Source: Acanthosepion lycidas (taxonomy: Eukaryota; Mollusca; Cephalopoda; Sepiida; Sepiidae). Taken from it: DNA of 64,000 nucleotides. Numbering within the stretch: position 1 is the stretch's first letter; the number at the start of each line of letters is the position of its first letter. Below the pieces are notes generated by a model, which was given only the letters and a program-made list of their open reading frames with translations, searched no databases and was not told where the DNA came from. Positions 32,230-43,260 of this stretch are shown piece by piece. Made by a program: the position numbers and the translations under genes. The DNA is taken from contig OZ010577.1 in the NCBI GenBank assembly GCA_963932145.1, positions 20,030,827-20,094,826 on the forward strand, read 5' to 3'.

Positions 32230-32580
32230 TGAAAAATGAGAGGAAAACTATACTTAGTTTTTAGCAGACATGTTTCATCATCTGACAGATTTTATCAAGG
32301 CAAATGTGATTGACAGTTACTCAAAATTTTTAAATTTAAGAATGCTCAAATGATGTATGAACACTATGACATGATGTAATCTAGGTTCTAGCAGCTAAAC
32401 TTTTCAGTTAACCTGATGAATATTTATGGGTGTTCTTAAATTTAAAAGTTTTTAGTAACTGTCAAATATATACTTGTTGCAAAATAAAACCATCACATTT
32501 GCCTTGATAAAGTCTGTCAGATGATGAAATGCATTGGCTAAAAACTAATAGTTTTCCTCTTTTCTTTTCATTCATTTTGT
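32227..32580. repeat. foldback (large inverted repeat) of about 120-145 bp arms
   Basis: The left arm (32227-32345) holds GAGGAAAACTATACTTAG, TTTCATCATCTGACAGA, TTTATCAAGGCAAATGTGAT, GACAGTTACT and TTTTAAATTTAAGAA. The right arm (32435-32580) carries the same words in reverse complement and order, with a 35-bp insertion. A 90-bp loop separates them. It is bounded by TA repeats on the left and CA/TA repeats (32622-32646) on the right. Possible origins are a foldback transposon or two inverted copies of a repeat tail. Confidence 0.9.
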
Positions 32581-32689
32581 CTCTTCTACAGATAAACTCC
32601 ATCTGAGAATATTTACAGGCACACACACACACACACATATATATACTTATTATTACTAGTGGGTACACGTTTTTGAGTTGCTACCCCTG

Positions 32690-33012
32690 TTTTTGTTTAT
32701 CTTAAACAGTGAAATTAATAACAATTGGCCTAGATCAAGAATAAGAAGTCCTACTAAGTCAGTTTTTATTCACTTCCTGATATGTCCCAGAAAGGGATAT
32801 ATTTGTTCAAAGTAGCAAAGTGGTTGTTGACTACTGTAACCGGGTAGGACAATCTACCAGGTAACCATAATGTACTAGTCCTCATCGTAGTGGTAGGCAA
32901 TAGGCAATAGGCGTAGTCCATGTACCTCCACACGAGTCTGTATTTATGGCTGACACCAGCCAATCATATTACTTTGAGGGGGAACCCAGGTGTATGCATA
33001 TTCATTACATCA
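32690..33012 (-). mobile_element. possible LTR, minus strand
   Basis: On the minus strand it starts TGATGTAATGAATATGC, the same first 10 bases as the LTRs ending at 41080 and similar to 23035. A CCAAT-like GATTGGCTG, a TATA-like ATAAATAC and an AATAAA (about 32775) follow in U3-R-U5 order. The low-coordinate end and target duplication were not fixed. Confidence 0.5.
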
Positions 33013-33109
33013 ATTCCTTATTTAAAAAAATAAAAAAGTGATAGCAATATAAACACATGAGTGGGTTTATTATTTGGTGAACCACTCTTGTGACCATGTG
33101 CCAGACTAA

Positions 33110-33196
33110 GCTAAGTTGAATAAATGTTTATAACATATAAATACATAAAGTAAAACAGCTTCCGGTTATACCAACATAATAGTTTGGATCATAACA
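33110..33196 (+). mobile_element. possible LTR end inside LINE
   Basis: This segment includes GAATAAATG and ends in TAGTTTGGATCATAACA. It is similar to 25195-25280 and occupies the equivalent place next to the LINE. Confidence 0.4.
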
Positions 33197-34255
33197 AATG
33201 CCACTTTGACTCTGCCCGTAATAATTGTAAGCATGTCCTTAACAAGCTTAAATTGCTATTTGGTGATAGAATCAGAAACAGCATAGCTTCTCAGAAGTTT
33301 CTTTTTCATGATTACTGGCAGCTCTGTAAGAGTGTGTTAAACAAGGGTAAATCTTCAATCCTTCCTCACTTCAATCTGTTTGAAGTATTGTCATCTATTG
33401 CAGATAAAGCAGAATTCTTTGCTTGCAAATTCTCTTCTAACTCCACTCTTGACACTTCAAGTGTATCTTTTGCCTGATTTTCTACCTAGAACAGAATCTG
33501 TACTATGTGAAGAGCATATCACTCCATCAATGGTTTCTGTTATCATCCCCAAAAACATGATGGTATTCCTACAATTGTCCTTATGCTCCTATGTTCTCTA
33601 AACTCTACAACAAATACCTTGCTACTTCTTGTTTTGCATTAGAGAGAACAAGAATCATTGCAGATATACCATCATCCACATATCTTGTGGGGATCAAGTT
33701 TGAAGATTACAACAGAGACCGGAGACAGAGTTATAGGCATATCACAGAGTAGTGATTCATTTCTAGGTGAACAAATAGGCAAATATAATCCTTGTTTGTT
33801 GGAAATCCTCTTCTGCAATGCATGTCTTAAAAACCTCTGGTGAACTGTGATTCTTCAAATGATTGTCCTATCTTTTACCACTTTTTCGCAAAGTACTAGA
33901 TGTTCTAATCAACTCTGATATAGTTAAGCATCACACTTCACATGGCCTTCTTTCAGACAAACAATATAGCTTTTCCTTTTCTAGGTCAACTGCTGATATG
34001 TTAAGCATTGTTACTGAAAATCTGTCAAGCTTTAAATAAGAAGGATGAAGCTCAGATTGTGACTTTAGATATCTTTTGACAGGTTTTAGCATGATGTCCT
34101 TCACAAGCTGAAGGGCTATGGCATCTTGCCAAAGTTTTGATTGGATTCAATCATTGTTAAATTGTGTAATGAAAGTCATGTTGAACAGCCACTCTTCTAG
34201 ATCCTTTCACATTAATTTTGGCTTCCCAGGACTCTATCCTTGGATCTACTTTTTT
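33185..34255 (+). mobile_element. Jockey/CR1-like LINE fragment (pre-RT to RT)
   Basis: The frame 33184-33477 is open for 97 residues. It reads NCKHVLNKLK, SIASQKFLFHDYWQLCKSVLNK, then FEVLSSIADKAEFFACKFSSNSTL, the conserved region just before the RT of this family. After a frameshift it continues with NGFCYHPQKHDGIP (33530-33570), then a LFRKVLDVLIN block (33885-33920), a SFSRSTADMLSIVTE block (33978-34020) and an ILGST-like region. It breaks off at about 34255, where an oppositely oriented LINE 3' end begins. Confidence 0.88.
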
Positions 34256-34400
34256 TTTCTTTTTAATCATTTCACCTAAAACAAGGTGATAAAGTCATTA
34301 AGATGCATACGGAGAAAGGATAATAAAAGAACAGGATTAAAAAAGATAAAAGATGACAACCAATATTGCATTTAAATTTTTGAAGATCATAGCTGATAAG
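34256..34400 (-). mobile_element. Jockey/CR1-like LINE 3' end
   Basis: A T run followed by TTTTTAATCATTTCACC marks the extreme 3' end, as at 5955 and 59912. The GCATTTAAATTTTTGAAGATCA word of the C-terminal coding region lies at about 34370-34388. It is a very short 5'-truncated insertion abutting the plus-strand LINE. Confidence 0.8.
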
Positions 34401-34490
34401 AAGTGATATGAAATATCGCTATAGTATGGATACTGGAATGAAAACAATCTATACTCCTACCCATGGATTAAATAACGGGTTTGGTTTAAA
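34401..34490 (+). mobile_element. partial copy of the 44460-type repeat
   Basis: ATGAAATATCGCTATAGTATGG to TTAAATAACGGGTTTGGTT aligns with 44617-44695 (ATGAAATATCCCTAGATATGG to TTAAATAAAGGGTTTAGTT), covering the SINE tail and start of the inverted arm. Confidence 0.65.
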
Positions 34491-35013
34491 AGTTTTAAAG
34501 AAAATTATTGAGTATGATGAAAGACACCTTAAAAAGGTTGCTAAAACATTGTATAAAAACCAAGATGAGCCTACTGGTCCAAATTACAAAGCACAGAACA
34601 AATAGATTGACTTCTGCAGAATTTATGAGGAGGACTAAATATCTGTGGTGTTCCTAGAAACAGGAAAAGGCAAAAGAATTACAAACAAATCACAAATAGA
34701 AGTCAGTAAGGCAAACAGGCCCTCCTTACTTGAAAAACTGACATAACACAATCTTCCTCATACCCAATTCTTTTCAGTAAGATTTCTTCTATACTAAGGG
34801 AAATTGCAATATCTATATATATGTAAGTAATAAATATCTGACCTGATTCATGAGTGAGATAGTTGTACATCTTTCACTAGTCCTCATGTTTAGGATTTGA
34901 AATGCTGATTTTCAAAGCAGACATATAGGCCCTCCCTACTTGAAAACTTGACATAATTTTCATTCCCAATTCTTTTTAGTAAGATTTCTGTAGTACTTAG
35001 GTAAATTGCAATA

Positions 35014-35015
<2 letters not shown>
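34491..35015. other. spacer with a partial duplication
   Basis: The block GACATATAGGCCCTCCCTACTTGAAAA...CCCAATTCTTTT...AAATTGCAATATCTATATAT appears near 34705-34825, 34918-35025 and, altered, 35182-35290. This gives a threefold direct repetition with a period of roughly 210-265 bp. Confidence 0.7.

Positions 35016-35080
<65 letters not shown>
35016..35080. repeat. TA microsatellite
   Basis: About 65 bp of uninterrupted TA inside the second copy of the threefold repeat. The equivalent site in the first copy (34812-34823) holds only a few TA units. Confidence 0.97.
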
Positions 35081-35082
<2 letters not shown>

Positions 35083-36857
35083 CCTGCTTCACGAGTGAGA
35101 TAGTTGTAGATCTTTTGTTAGTCCTCATGCTCAGTGTTTGAACCCAGATAAAACCAGGATTTGAAATGGTGATTTTCAAAGCAGACATATTGACCCTCTC
35201 TACTTGAAAGCCTGACAACACAATCTTCATTCCCAATTTTTTTTCAATTAAATTTCTAAACTGCTATACTAAGCTAAATCTCAATAAATATCTAAAAATA
35301 TGGCCTGCCTCATGAGTGACATAGTTGTCTATCTTCCAATCGTGTCCATACTCAGTGTTTAAACCCACATTTGAAACACTAATTTTTAAAGTAAGCATAT
35401 AAGCTCTCCTCATTTAGAAGATGGACACAGTACAAGCTTTCTGACTTATATTTTGCTAATATACTACGTTAAGCTTACTAAATATTCTTGCATAAGCAAT
35501 TTGCTCCAGTATACATCAATGTGGGATATCTACTAACAAAAGTAACAAAAAGAAAAAGAATCTAAATGAAATTGGCTAGATTAAAAAAAAAAAATTAATT
35601 CTCAGCATTCCTTGTTCATGCACATGTGTAGTCACACCAATATAACTTAGTCCAAAGAAATCCTAAAGAACAAAACACGTCACAAGAAAACTTTTTTTCA
35701 CTTTGTCATATATTTTTCCCCAATATTGTTCTTGGGTGGGTGATAACAGTTATGCTTTAAAATATTTTTGATGCAGTTGAATAAAGATAATGGTGAATCC
35801 AAATACTGTTATTTGTAGCAATTTTATAATATTGTTAACTTTTTACTCATTATTTATTACTGATTATTTAATTATCTGTTGTTGATTATTATTATTACAT
35901 TTACATTAGTAGTGTTTGATTAAATATGAACAAACTATGCTTACGTGGGTTTTCAATAGAATTGCTTTTTATCCAATGAGTTTAGAACATACATTCCAAC
36001 AATTTAAAGTTGGAGTATTATTTATAACATGACTTATTTTAGAATCATATAAATAAACCAAGTGCTATAAATAAAAAAAAGAAAAAATACACTTTCTGAA
36101 AATTTATATATTCACCATTAGCCAAATGCTAAAGATTGCTTGTTAAAGAACCAGTACTTTTTACCCACAGTTACAATATTACATAACTAAAAATCACACA
36201 GAGATTGCATTGCAGTAAGTGACTAAATGCCTCTGGTTGCTGTGAATGGTTACCATGGTTACATTATTACATTTCTTCATTTCTGATCTCAAAATAATTA
36301 GCATTGTCATAACCTTGAAGATAATTTGCTTCAACAAAGATGAAAATGTTTTGCAAATTGATTTTTTGTTTTTTATTTTGTTAAATTCAATTTTAGGAGT
36401 TAACTTTCAACAACTAATTGAGGAAAAGAGAAACCTTTGATACTGTATAGAAATAGCAGGCTTAAATATATTAAGTCAGATAACCTGATAGGAATCAATA
36501 GAATAAAATGAAAAAAAAGGAAGGTAATTCCAATATTGAAATAATTACTTCCTTTCACTCAGAAATTTATATTTTTTTTTGTTCCTTTAACAAATTTCAC
36601 CTGGTATATTATGCAGTTGTCTTTTGGCATAATGATATGACATTGTTGTCTTTCATTATTTAATCCCCTCAACAAGCTATATATTTCCTGGAAAACTGAC
36701 AAGGGGTAAAAAGACATCAAATAATGAATTTTACTCCTGAAGATAATCAGTGTTAACAAAGAAAGTTAAAAGGAGGAAAAGAAAAAACAAAACAAACAGA
36801 ACCAAATGACTTTCAACTATGGTACTTCATTTTTCTTCTATGTAACATTGTCTCTTC
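35081..36857. other. spacer, third copy of the 34.7-kb repeat then unidentified
   Basis: Up to about 35410 the sequence continues the repetition described at 34491-35015. Beyond that no gene or mobile element is supported. The frame 36559-36759 lacks recognisable motifs. Confidence 0.4.
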
Positions 36858-36985
36858 AGGACATGGGTGATCATGGCTCTCTACAATTTTCTGTCCTTTG
36901 TAGCTCTTAGGAGAGTTTGTCTTTTTCCTATCTCTTCTAATTCCTGTTCTGCCAACCATTTACACAAGTTTGTCATATTGCTTCA
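36858..36985 (-). mobile_element. LINE 3' coding tail (RDRxxWRxMI type), copy 4
   Basis: GGTGATCATGGCTCTCTACA and CTGTCCTTTGTAGCTCTTAG at 36868-36912 match the same portion of copies 2, 3 and 6. Only about 125 bp remain. Confidence 0.7.
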
Positions 36986-37964
36986 ATAAAAATTTAAGTA
37001 CCTTATATTGCTACACACAGAAGAATACCCTCCAGGGGTCTCAAATGCAAGGACACAAAAGGGATATTATGAGCTGAGGGAGAGGTACAGTGGGCCAGAA
37101 ACAAGATATTGTATAACCTACATAATTGACCATTTATTTAACAATTTTCCCTCTAATTTCTTTCTAACATTATTTTCTGTTGTTTGTGTTAGTTGTCTTT
37201 TACCTCATGTATCCCGTCTGCTTCAATATGAGGTCAGATTTATTCATCCTCTCATTATTGAAAAGAAAATCCTCATTTTTACACCCACAAGTCAATACGA
37301 GTAGCCAAATCTATTACTTTTTACCTTATATATAAAAAAAAAACTTGTATAATGTATATAAAGATTTAACACACTTTCTCTAATATGAGCTTTCAAATTT
37401 ATTAAAAAAAATGAAAATACCCTATCATCAAGTAGCTGACGAAGAATGGGGTTGGTGCTGAGGACATTGAATTTTCTTCCCTTTTCTGAACAGCCCCTAC
37501 TGAATTTAAAATTGATTGACTGTCTCTTTGCAATTGGTGGGTAGGTCAAGCACAATATTGTTACTGCAAAATTATGTAGTGGGCAAAGGACAAATTTATT
37601 AAAACATATTAAAATTTGAGAAAAATATTAGTCATGAAAATGGTTCCACATGGGATGCAGAAAGATACTCTATGGCCACATACAGCCCACAGGTCACATG
37701 TTTGAGACTCCTGCCTTAGTGCCATGAAACATACTTGATATTCTATATACTGACCCTGAAGTTCAAAATAACTGGCACATATTTATCAAGTTTCTATTGT
37801 ATTTGATGACACATATAATCCCAAAAAGTAGCTAAAAATATCTTGGGTCTTGAAGTTTCAGTTTCTTACAACCTAATGTTGTAGATGACAAGAATTTTTG
37901 ATTGATTTGTTTTCTACAATTTATCAACCCTTTGCAGGTTATTTAAAGCCAGAAAATATTTTTA
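36986..37964. other. spacer, no feature recognised
   Basis: The frames 37008-37304 and 37292-37555 carry no motif I recognise. The second may come from a hAT-type or other decayed element, but this is not supported. Confidence 0.35.
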
Positions 37965-38219
37965 GATTGTGAGATTGTGGGAGAAGAGGTTTTCTCAAGA
38001 GGGTTTGCATGTAAGTGAATATAACAAAAATTGGAACTTGGCTATATGGTTAACAATACCGAGCCATGATTCATTATACCATCCACACAACCAAGCTTAC
38101 ATCACCTGGTATTCCTAAGCGGTCACTCATCTAGGTACTGACCAGGCTCAACATTGCTTAACTTCAGTGTGATTGTACAGGAACTGGTATTTCACTTTGA
38201 TATGGCCATGAGCCCTAGA
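37965..38219 (-). mobile_element. 5S rRNA-tRNA chimeric SINE, fullest copy
   Basis: On the minus strand the first 120 bp (38213-38094) follow 5S rRNA end to end. They start GCTCATGGCCATATC, contain the internal-promoter words AGTTAAGCA and GGTCAGTACCTAGATGAG, and end AATACCAGGTGATGTAAGCTT. This is followed at once by a tRNA-like module (TGGATGGTATAATGAATC) and the shared SINE core ending near 37965. 5S-headed SINEs transcribed by RNA polymerase III are known in fish and other animals. A 5S unit placed before a tRNA-like unit resembles the arrangement in AmnSINE1, but the core here is different. Confidence 0.9.
38094..38213 (-). pseudogene. 5S rRNA-like segment of the SINE
   Basis: At 120 bp it has the length of animal 5S rRNA and keeps the Box A, intermediate and Box C words in altered form. 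Substitutions across the first helix and loop regions show it is not a functional 5S gene. It is the head of the SINE described above. Confidence 0.88.
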
Positions 38220-38479
38220 TGATAAGTATCACTAAAAATATTGTAACATTAAATGTAAATGGGTAGAGATTTTAAGGAAAGAAAATTCATAATTGTAAAC
38301 TTTGCAAAGGGTTCATGGCCTGAATTAAAATCTAAGGGGAGCCATACTGTTGAAACATTCCTTCAAAAAGGTAATAAACCTCTGCAGGCAGACAACTTGA
38401 TCATCTGGAAAGTAAGAAAACTTCAACAGAAAACCCATGACCTTAAATGGGCCTGACTGAAGACTTTCCATCACCTCCT

Positions 38480-38488
38480 CACACACAC

Positions 38489-38519
<31 letters not shown>

Positions 38520-38521
38520 CA
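38480..38521. repeat. CA microsatellite
   Basis: CA repeats interrupted by CATACATA. Confidence 0.97.
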
Positions 38522-38689
38522 CTCATGCATGTGCATGAAAAATATGGAACAGAGAGGATCTTTTAAGGAAATGATTGCTATTATTGCTACAATCCTAAAA
38601 CTTCAGCTGAATACAGTAAATACTTAGGAAAAATATTTTAAAAATATATATATGAGAGAAAAGTAGAAAAAAAAGGACAAAAACAAGGG

Positions 38690-39560
38690 AAGATGGAGAC
38701 AGGGCACCAAAGAGAGAGAGAGAGAGTATGGAGACAGGAGATCCAAATAAGTGTGAGAGAGAGTGGGAACAGGGGACCCAAAAAAGAGAGTGAGTGGAGG
38801 CAGAGGACCTAAAAGAGAGAAAGAGAGAGAGTAGAGGTAGAGGGGCCAAATGAGAGAGAGAGAGAGAATGGCGACAGGAGACCCAAAAAAGTGTGAGAGA
38901 GAGAGTGGAAACAAGAGACCCAAGAGAGAGAGTGGAGATAGGGGACCCAAAATATAGAGAGAGTGGAAGCAGAGGACCCAAAAAAGAGAGAGTGTGGAGG
39001 CAGGGGATCCAAAAGAGAGAGAGAGAGAGTGGAGGTAGAGGAGCCAAAGGAAAGAGAGTGTTAGCCAAAAGGGAGAGAGAATGGAGGCAGGGGAGCCAAG
39101 AGAGAGAGCGAAAGAATGGGGACAGGAGAGCCAAGAGAAAGAGAGAGAGAGTGGAGTTAGAGGAACCAAAAGAAAGAGAGAGTTAGCCAAAAGCAAGCGA
39201 GAATGGAGACAGGGGAGCCAAGAGAGAGAGAAAGAGTGAGTGGAGACAAAGGGACCAAAATAGAGAGAGGGGACTGGTGAGGCAAAAAAGAGTGAGAGAA
39301 AGAGGAGACAGGGGAATCAAAAAAAGAAAAAGTGTGGAGACAGGGAACCAAGAGAGAGAGAGAGAGAGAGAGTGAAGATGGGCATGTCAAAAGAAAGAGA
39401 GAGTGGGGAAACAGGCAAGTCAAAAGAGAGAGAAAGTGGAGATGAGCCAGCCAAAAGATTGAGGTGGCAAAGTGAGGGAGAGACAGAGAAGGCTAAGAGA
39501 GAGTGTATACACAATAAGGACAGGGAAAAAAGATAGAGTGAGAAAAATAGAGGCAGTGAG
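38690..39560. repeat. GA-rich degenerate minisatellite
   Basis: The plus strand repeats a loose unit of about 40-55 bp: a GAGAGAGAGAGAG run, then GTGGAGACAGGGGACCCAAAA or variants. It is nearly free of pyrimidine runs. Minus-strand frames of up to 190 residues (38595-39196) are Ser/Leu/Pro repeats of the form GSP-STLSLSLF and arise only from the repeat. The purine tract could form non-B DNA. Confidence 0.92.
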
Positions 39561-40326
39561 AGAGATATATAGATAGAAACAAGGAGAGGTAGAAATGAAT
39601 ATACAGAGAAAGCTTATGAGAATTCTTTAAAAAGTTTCAAGGTAATACTTTTTCTGAAAATTATTACATTTTTATTAATAATGCTTCAAATACTAAATCT
39701 TGATCACAAAGGTTTTCAGGATAAAAATTAAAATATTGAATAAAAGCTGTTGTAATAACAGCTTTACTTTTTATGACAGAAAATTCTCATTTCAATTTAA
39801 TAAATAAATTTAATTATTATAAATGTCAATTTACAGCTTTGCAGTGAAAATTAATTCCAGTGATATCAAATCTTCCCAAAATCATAAAATTTAAATTTTT
39901 GCAGTCAATTTTGGTTAAAAAAATTAAAAATGATATTTCTATTTTCATCATTCACAAGAAAAAAGTTTTAATTAAGTTAAATTAGAAATTCAATTTTATC
40001 TTACCTAATCAGATATGCATCTAGCACAGCTATACAAGTAGAATCAAGGTTCAGTAATTTTATCATGAAAATACTGGAGAACAGAATATATGCAAGTCAC
40101 CCAGTTGCAACAATATATAAATTAAGACTAGATAAATCAATATAAAAACCAATAAAAATGTTATCAAATTTGAAAGAAATGATTGAATAAATTTGAAAGT
40201 GCTTTTTAAAGGAATTATTTTTCTAAATGAAATAAGCAGCATTATAATTAACATAATTCAGAAAATAGAAAACAAAGAGACAAGTGCTTGATAACAGACT
40301 GTAAATATTCTTTCTTTTATGCATAT
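39561..40326. other. AT-rich spacer
   Basis: No feature recognised. Confidence 0.4.
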
Positions 40327-41080
40327 TGTTATATTCTGTGCTAATAGGAATATATATATGAAAAACATTGTGTATAAATAAGTAAAGGTTTATTGTAAAA
40401 ATCAATACAACAAGAATAAAGGTAACACTTATGCACAATGTCATCACAAGTCAATCCAGTATTGAGTGCTACTATTGGAAGGTTGGTAGTTCTCGCGTAA
40501 GTCTGAGTCATACTCAACAGATTCCAGCAAAATATATTCACCAGCCTCCCCATGAGGGAGGTTGTGGCACAAGAATTTAATGTGGGGTAATCCGAGCCCA
40601 TAGACTTGGCCAAAAATTCCCCGTAAACCTGCATAAATGGGTTCAGGTCTGTCTACCTCCCCAGATGAGACTGCCCTTTGGCATAGCCTTGTTCAGGTTC
40701 CTCTCTACCCAAAGGCAGAGAGTTCGACAACAGCTAAGAGCTGAGTAACAGATTCCAGCTAGACGGTATCTAGCAACTGCCCCACACAGTCACATGTGGC
40801 ACAAGGCTGAATTTAATGTGGGGTTCCCGAGCCCATAGGCTCGACCAAAAAATCCCTATAGACCCCACATAAATGGGATCGGGTCTGTCTACCTTCCCAG
40901 ATGAGACTGTGCCCTCCACCATAGGCTCATATGGTTTTCTCTCGAAGGTAGAGAGTTTGACAGCACAGCTGGAACAGATTCCAGCTAGAATCTGTAGTCC
41001 ATTGACTTACAGATACTTACAGGTAGTTACTACCTATAGTGTAGTCACTTATGGGGGTGACAGGTTATTCCATTACATCA
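40327..41080 (-). mobile_element. solo LTR (754 bp), Ty3/Gypsy type, minus strand
   Basis: The plus strand starts TGTTATATTCTG and ends CATTACATCA, flanked by CATAT (40322-40326) and GATAT (41081-41085), a 4-of-5 match. It contains two successive copies of a promoter-like block: GCCCATAGACTTGGCC to CAGAGAGTTCGAC at 40598-40733 and GCCCATAGGCTCGACC to AGAGAGTTTGAC at 40831-40961. This parallels the doubled block in the 16209 LTR. No coding sequence adjoins it. Confidence 0.85.
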
Positions 41081-41085
41081 GATAT

Positions 41086-41585
41086 ACAATCTTGGAAAAA
41101 TATATCTTCTGTATTTGATGGCATATCATCATCATGGCTTGGATTTGCGAACAAAGGTTTTGGGGTGTTTCTCATGTCTGATGAAAGTGCAGGAGTTAAT
41201 CCTAAGATCTGTGCTTGTGAAATTCTAGGTAAAGTGGGATATTTGTATAACCAACTCCACTCTGGAAACCATGCATTTACATGTAATGATCCACCAAGGT
41301 AAGACTATGGGAGTAAGGTTCAGAGGTCAAAGGTTTTCTGTTGGAGCTTCCTACTTTTTGGCAGATAACCAATCTGTATGTTGAGGAGGTCTGTCACCTT
41401 TTTGAAGGAGTGTTCTGTCAGTACAGCTGTTCTGGGTAGATTTAAGTTCAGGTCCTGAAACCTCTGTAAAGGATTACAATTGACTTTTTTTTAAAAGCCC
41501 TCTCTCCATTTGCATTTATTATTACAGTTAAGATACTGGTCATGTACAGCATGTAAAAATTCTTCTTTTATATGCTATGTTCTTT
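41086..41585. other. spacer, no feature recognised
   Basis: No gene or element is supported; frames here extend out of the LTR and have no motif. Confidence 0.35.
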
Positions 41586-41589
41586 CAGT

Positions 41590-41760
41590 GTGTGGACAAT
41601 CATGGCTCTTCAAAACTTCTTCCTGTCTTTTGTTGTTCTAAGTAACACGTGCCCCTTTCCTATTCCTCTTTTTTGGTATCCATTCCTTCTTGTCAAGTAG
41701 TTTACTTGTCATTTCCCTTGATTCACAGCCTACCAAAAACTTCAATGTCAAAACCCATGA
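41590..41760 (-). mobile_element. LINE 3' coding tail (RDRxxWRxMI type), copy 5
   Basis: GACAATCATGGCTCTTCAAAA with CTTCCTGTCTTTTGTTGTTCT matches the first 50 bp of the other copies. The remainder is diverged. Confidence 0.65.
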
Positions 41761-41889
41761 GATATTTGTAAGTTAGTTTTTGAGCGAAACAAAGTGGTGT
41801 CATCAAATACAATAATTTACAAGTGAAAAACAAGAAGTGATTAAAGATTAAAGATGAAATGCATAAATCATCCCTTCTGCTTAAAAAAA

Positions 41890-43260
41890 ATAAAATAAAA
41901 GATGATTTTCAGTAATCAACCTACCAGTCTTTTACCTCTTTTTGGCAAAGTACTAGAGGCTCTAATCAACTTTGAGTATCTCACTTCACACAGCCTCCTT
42001 TTCGATAAACAATATGGCTTTCATTTTTCTAGGTCTACTGCTGATGTGTTAATGGTTATTACTGAATTTGTCTATCAGGATTTAGATAAAAATGGCAAGG
42101 CTTGGCTTGTGGCTTTAAATATCTCAAAGGCATTTGACAAGGTTTAGCATGCTGGCCTTCTCCACAAACACAAGGGTTATGATATCTGGTTGAATATTTG
42201 GCTTAATTCATTCATTCTTAATAAACTGAGTAATGAAGGTCATGTTGAATGGTTACACTTCTAGAGCATTTCACATTAATGCGAGGTCCCCCTGGTCTCT
42301 ATCCTCAGACCTACATGGTTTCTTATCTTGATCAAAGACCATCGCAGTGTCATCAGTCCCCAAATAGGTATTTATGCTGATGACAACTATTTACTCTTGT
42401 CTTAATAGTAAGTCCAAGAGGTTCAACAAAGTAAAACTGGCAGCTACTCTTGAAAATGATCTACAATCACTTGTAAACTGGAGTAAGAAATGGCTCATAA
42501 ATTTGAATGCCTCCAAGATGAAACTGCTATCTTTTAATCACCATAGAAAACCTTTTTTGTCTTCCATCAGTATGGGTGATGCTAACCTCCAGGAGAGAAA
42601 CTCATTACACCTACTTGGTCTCAAATTTTCCAGTGACATGAAGTGAGCCAATTATATTGAATCAATTGCTAGATCTGCTCCTAGGAAAGTTGGCTCATTG
42701 TGCTGCACCACATAATTTTTCTTGCCAGAATCCATCTTGCAAATCTATAAATCTTTCATTTGCCTGTGCATTGAATATATGACCATATCTGGTTTGGTGC
42801 TACAACTATATATCTTCAGATTCTCAACAAAATCCAAAGAAGCATCTGTAATGTTACTGGTCCTGACCTGACATCTCAGCATCAGTCATTTTCCTACTGC
42901 TGTGATGTGGCTTCCCTGTGCATTTTCTATAAATATTTTCATAGCAATTATTCTAATGAGTGCTACTTTTTGATGCCTCGACAGTATGAATTTAAGCACA
43001 CTATTAAATTGATAACTAGGTCTCATCATTTTACTGTTGAATTAGCTAGATGTAACCATAACTTCTATTCTAATAGTTTAATTTCTAACACTTTTCACCT
43101 GTGGAACTCTCCTTCAAAAGTTTCTTGCTTCCCTGACACATATAATCTTCAAAAATTTAAATGCAACATCAATCACTGTCTTCTGTCTTCCTGAATCCTG
43201 TTCTTTTATTATCCTTTCTCTTCAGTGAAGTCTTCTCACATTTTTTACAAAATGTTTTCT
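41890..43260 (+). mobile_element. Jockey/CR1-like LINE, longest copy (RT to C-terminus)
   Basis: Blocks in order are SLLPLFGKVLEALIN (41928-41972), SRSTADVLMVITE (42030-42068), LVALNISKAFDKV (42108-42146, RT first Asp), a GPPWSL-like block, GIYADD (42367-42384, catalytic YADD intact) and KVKLAATLENDLQSLVNWSKKWLINLNASK (42431-42520). LLSFNHH, SLHLLGLKFSSDMK (42601-42646), ARSAPRKVGSL, a SILQIYKS..CLCIEY region, and a C-terminal KFKCNINHCLLSS ending at 43194 follow. Frames are broken at 42147, 42400 and 42646. With the catalytic box kept, this is the least decayed copy of the family here, yet it is still a pseudogene. Confidence 0.92.

Noticed and set aside
34185-34400. Twin-priming structure at the plus/minus LINE junction
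   Set aside because: The minus-strand part shows its own 3' terminus abutting the plus-strand LINE, so it is a separate insertion rather than an inverted 5' part.
38094-38213. Functional 5S rRNA gene
   Set aside because: Many substitutions in conserved positions and direct fusion to a SINE body seen in a second copy.
38595-39514. Minus-strand frames of up to 190 residues rich in Ser, Leu and Pro
   Set aside because: Direct translation of the GA-rich minisatellite; several frames overlap with the same composition.
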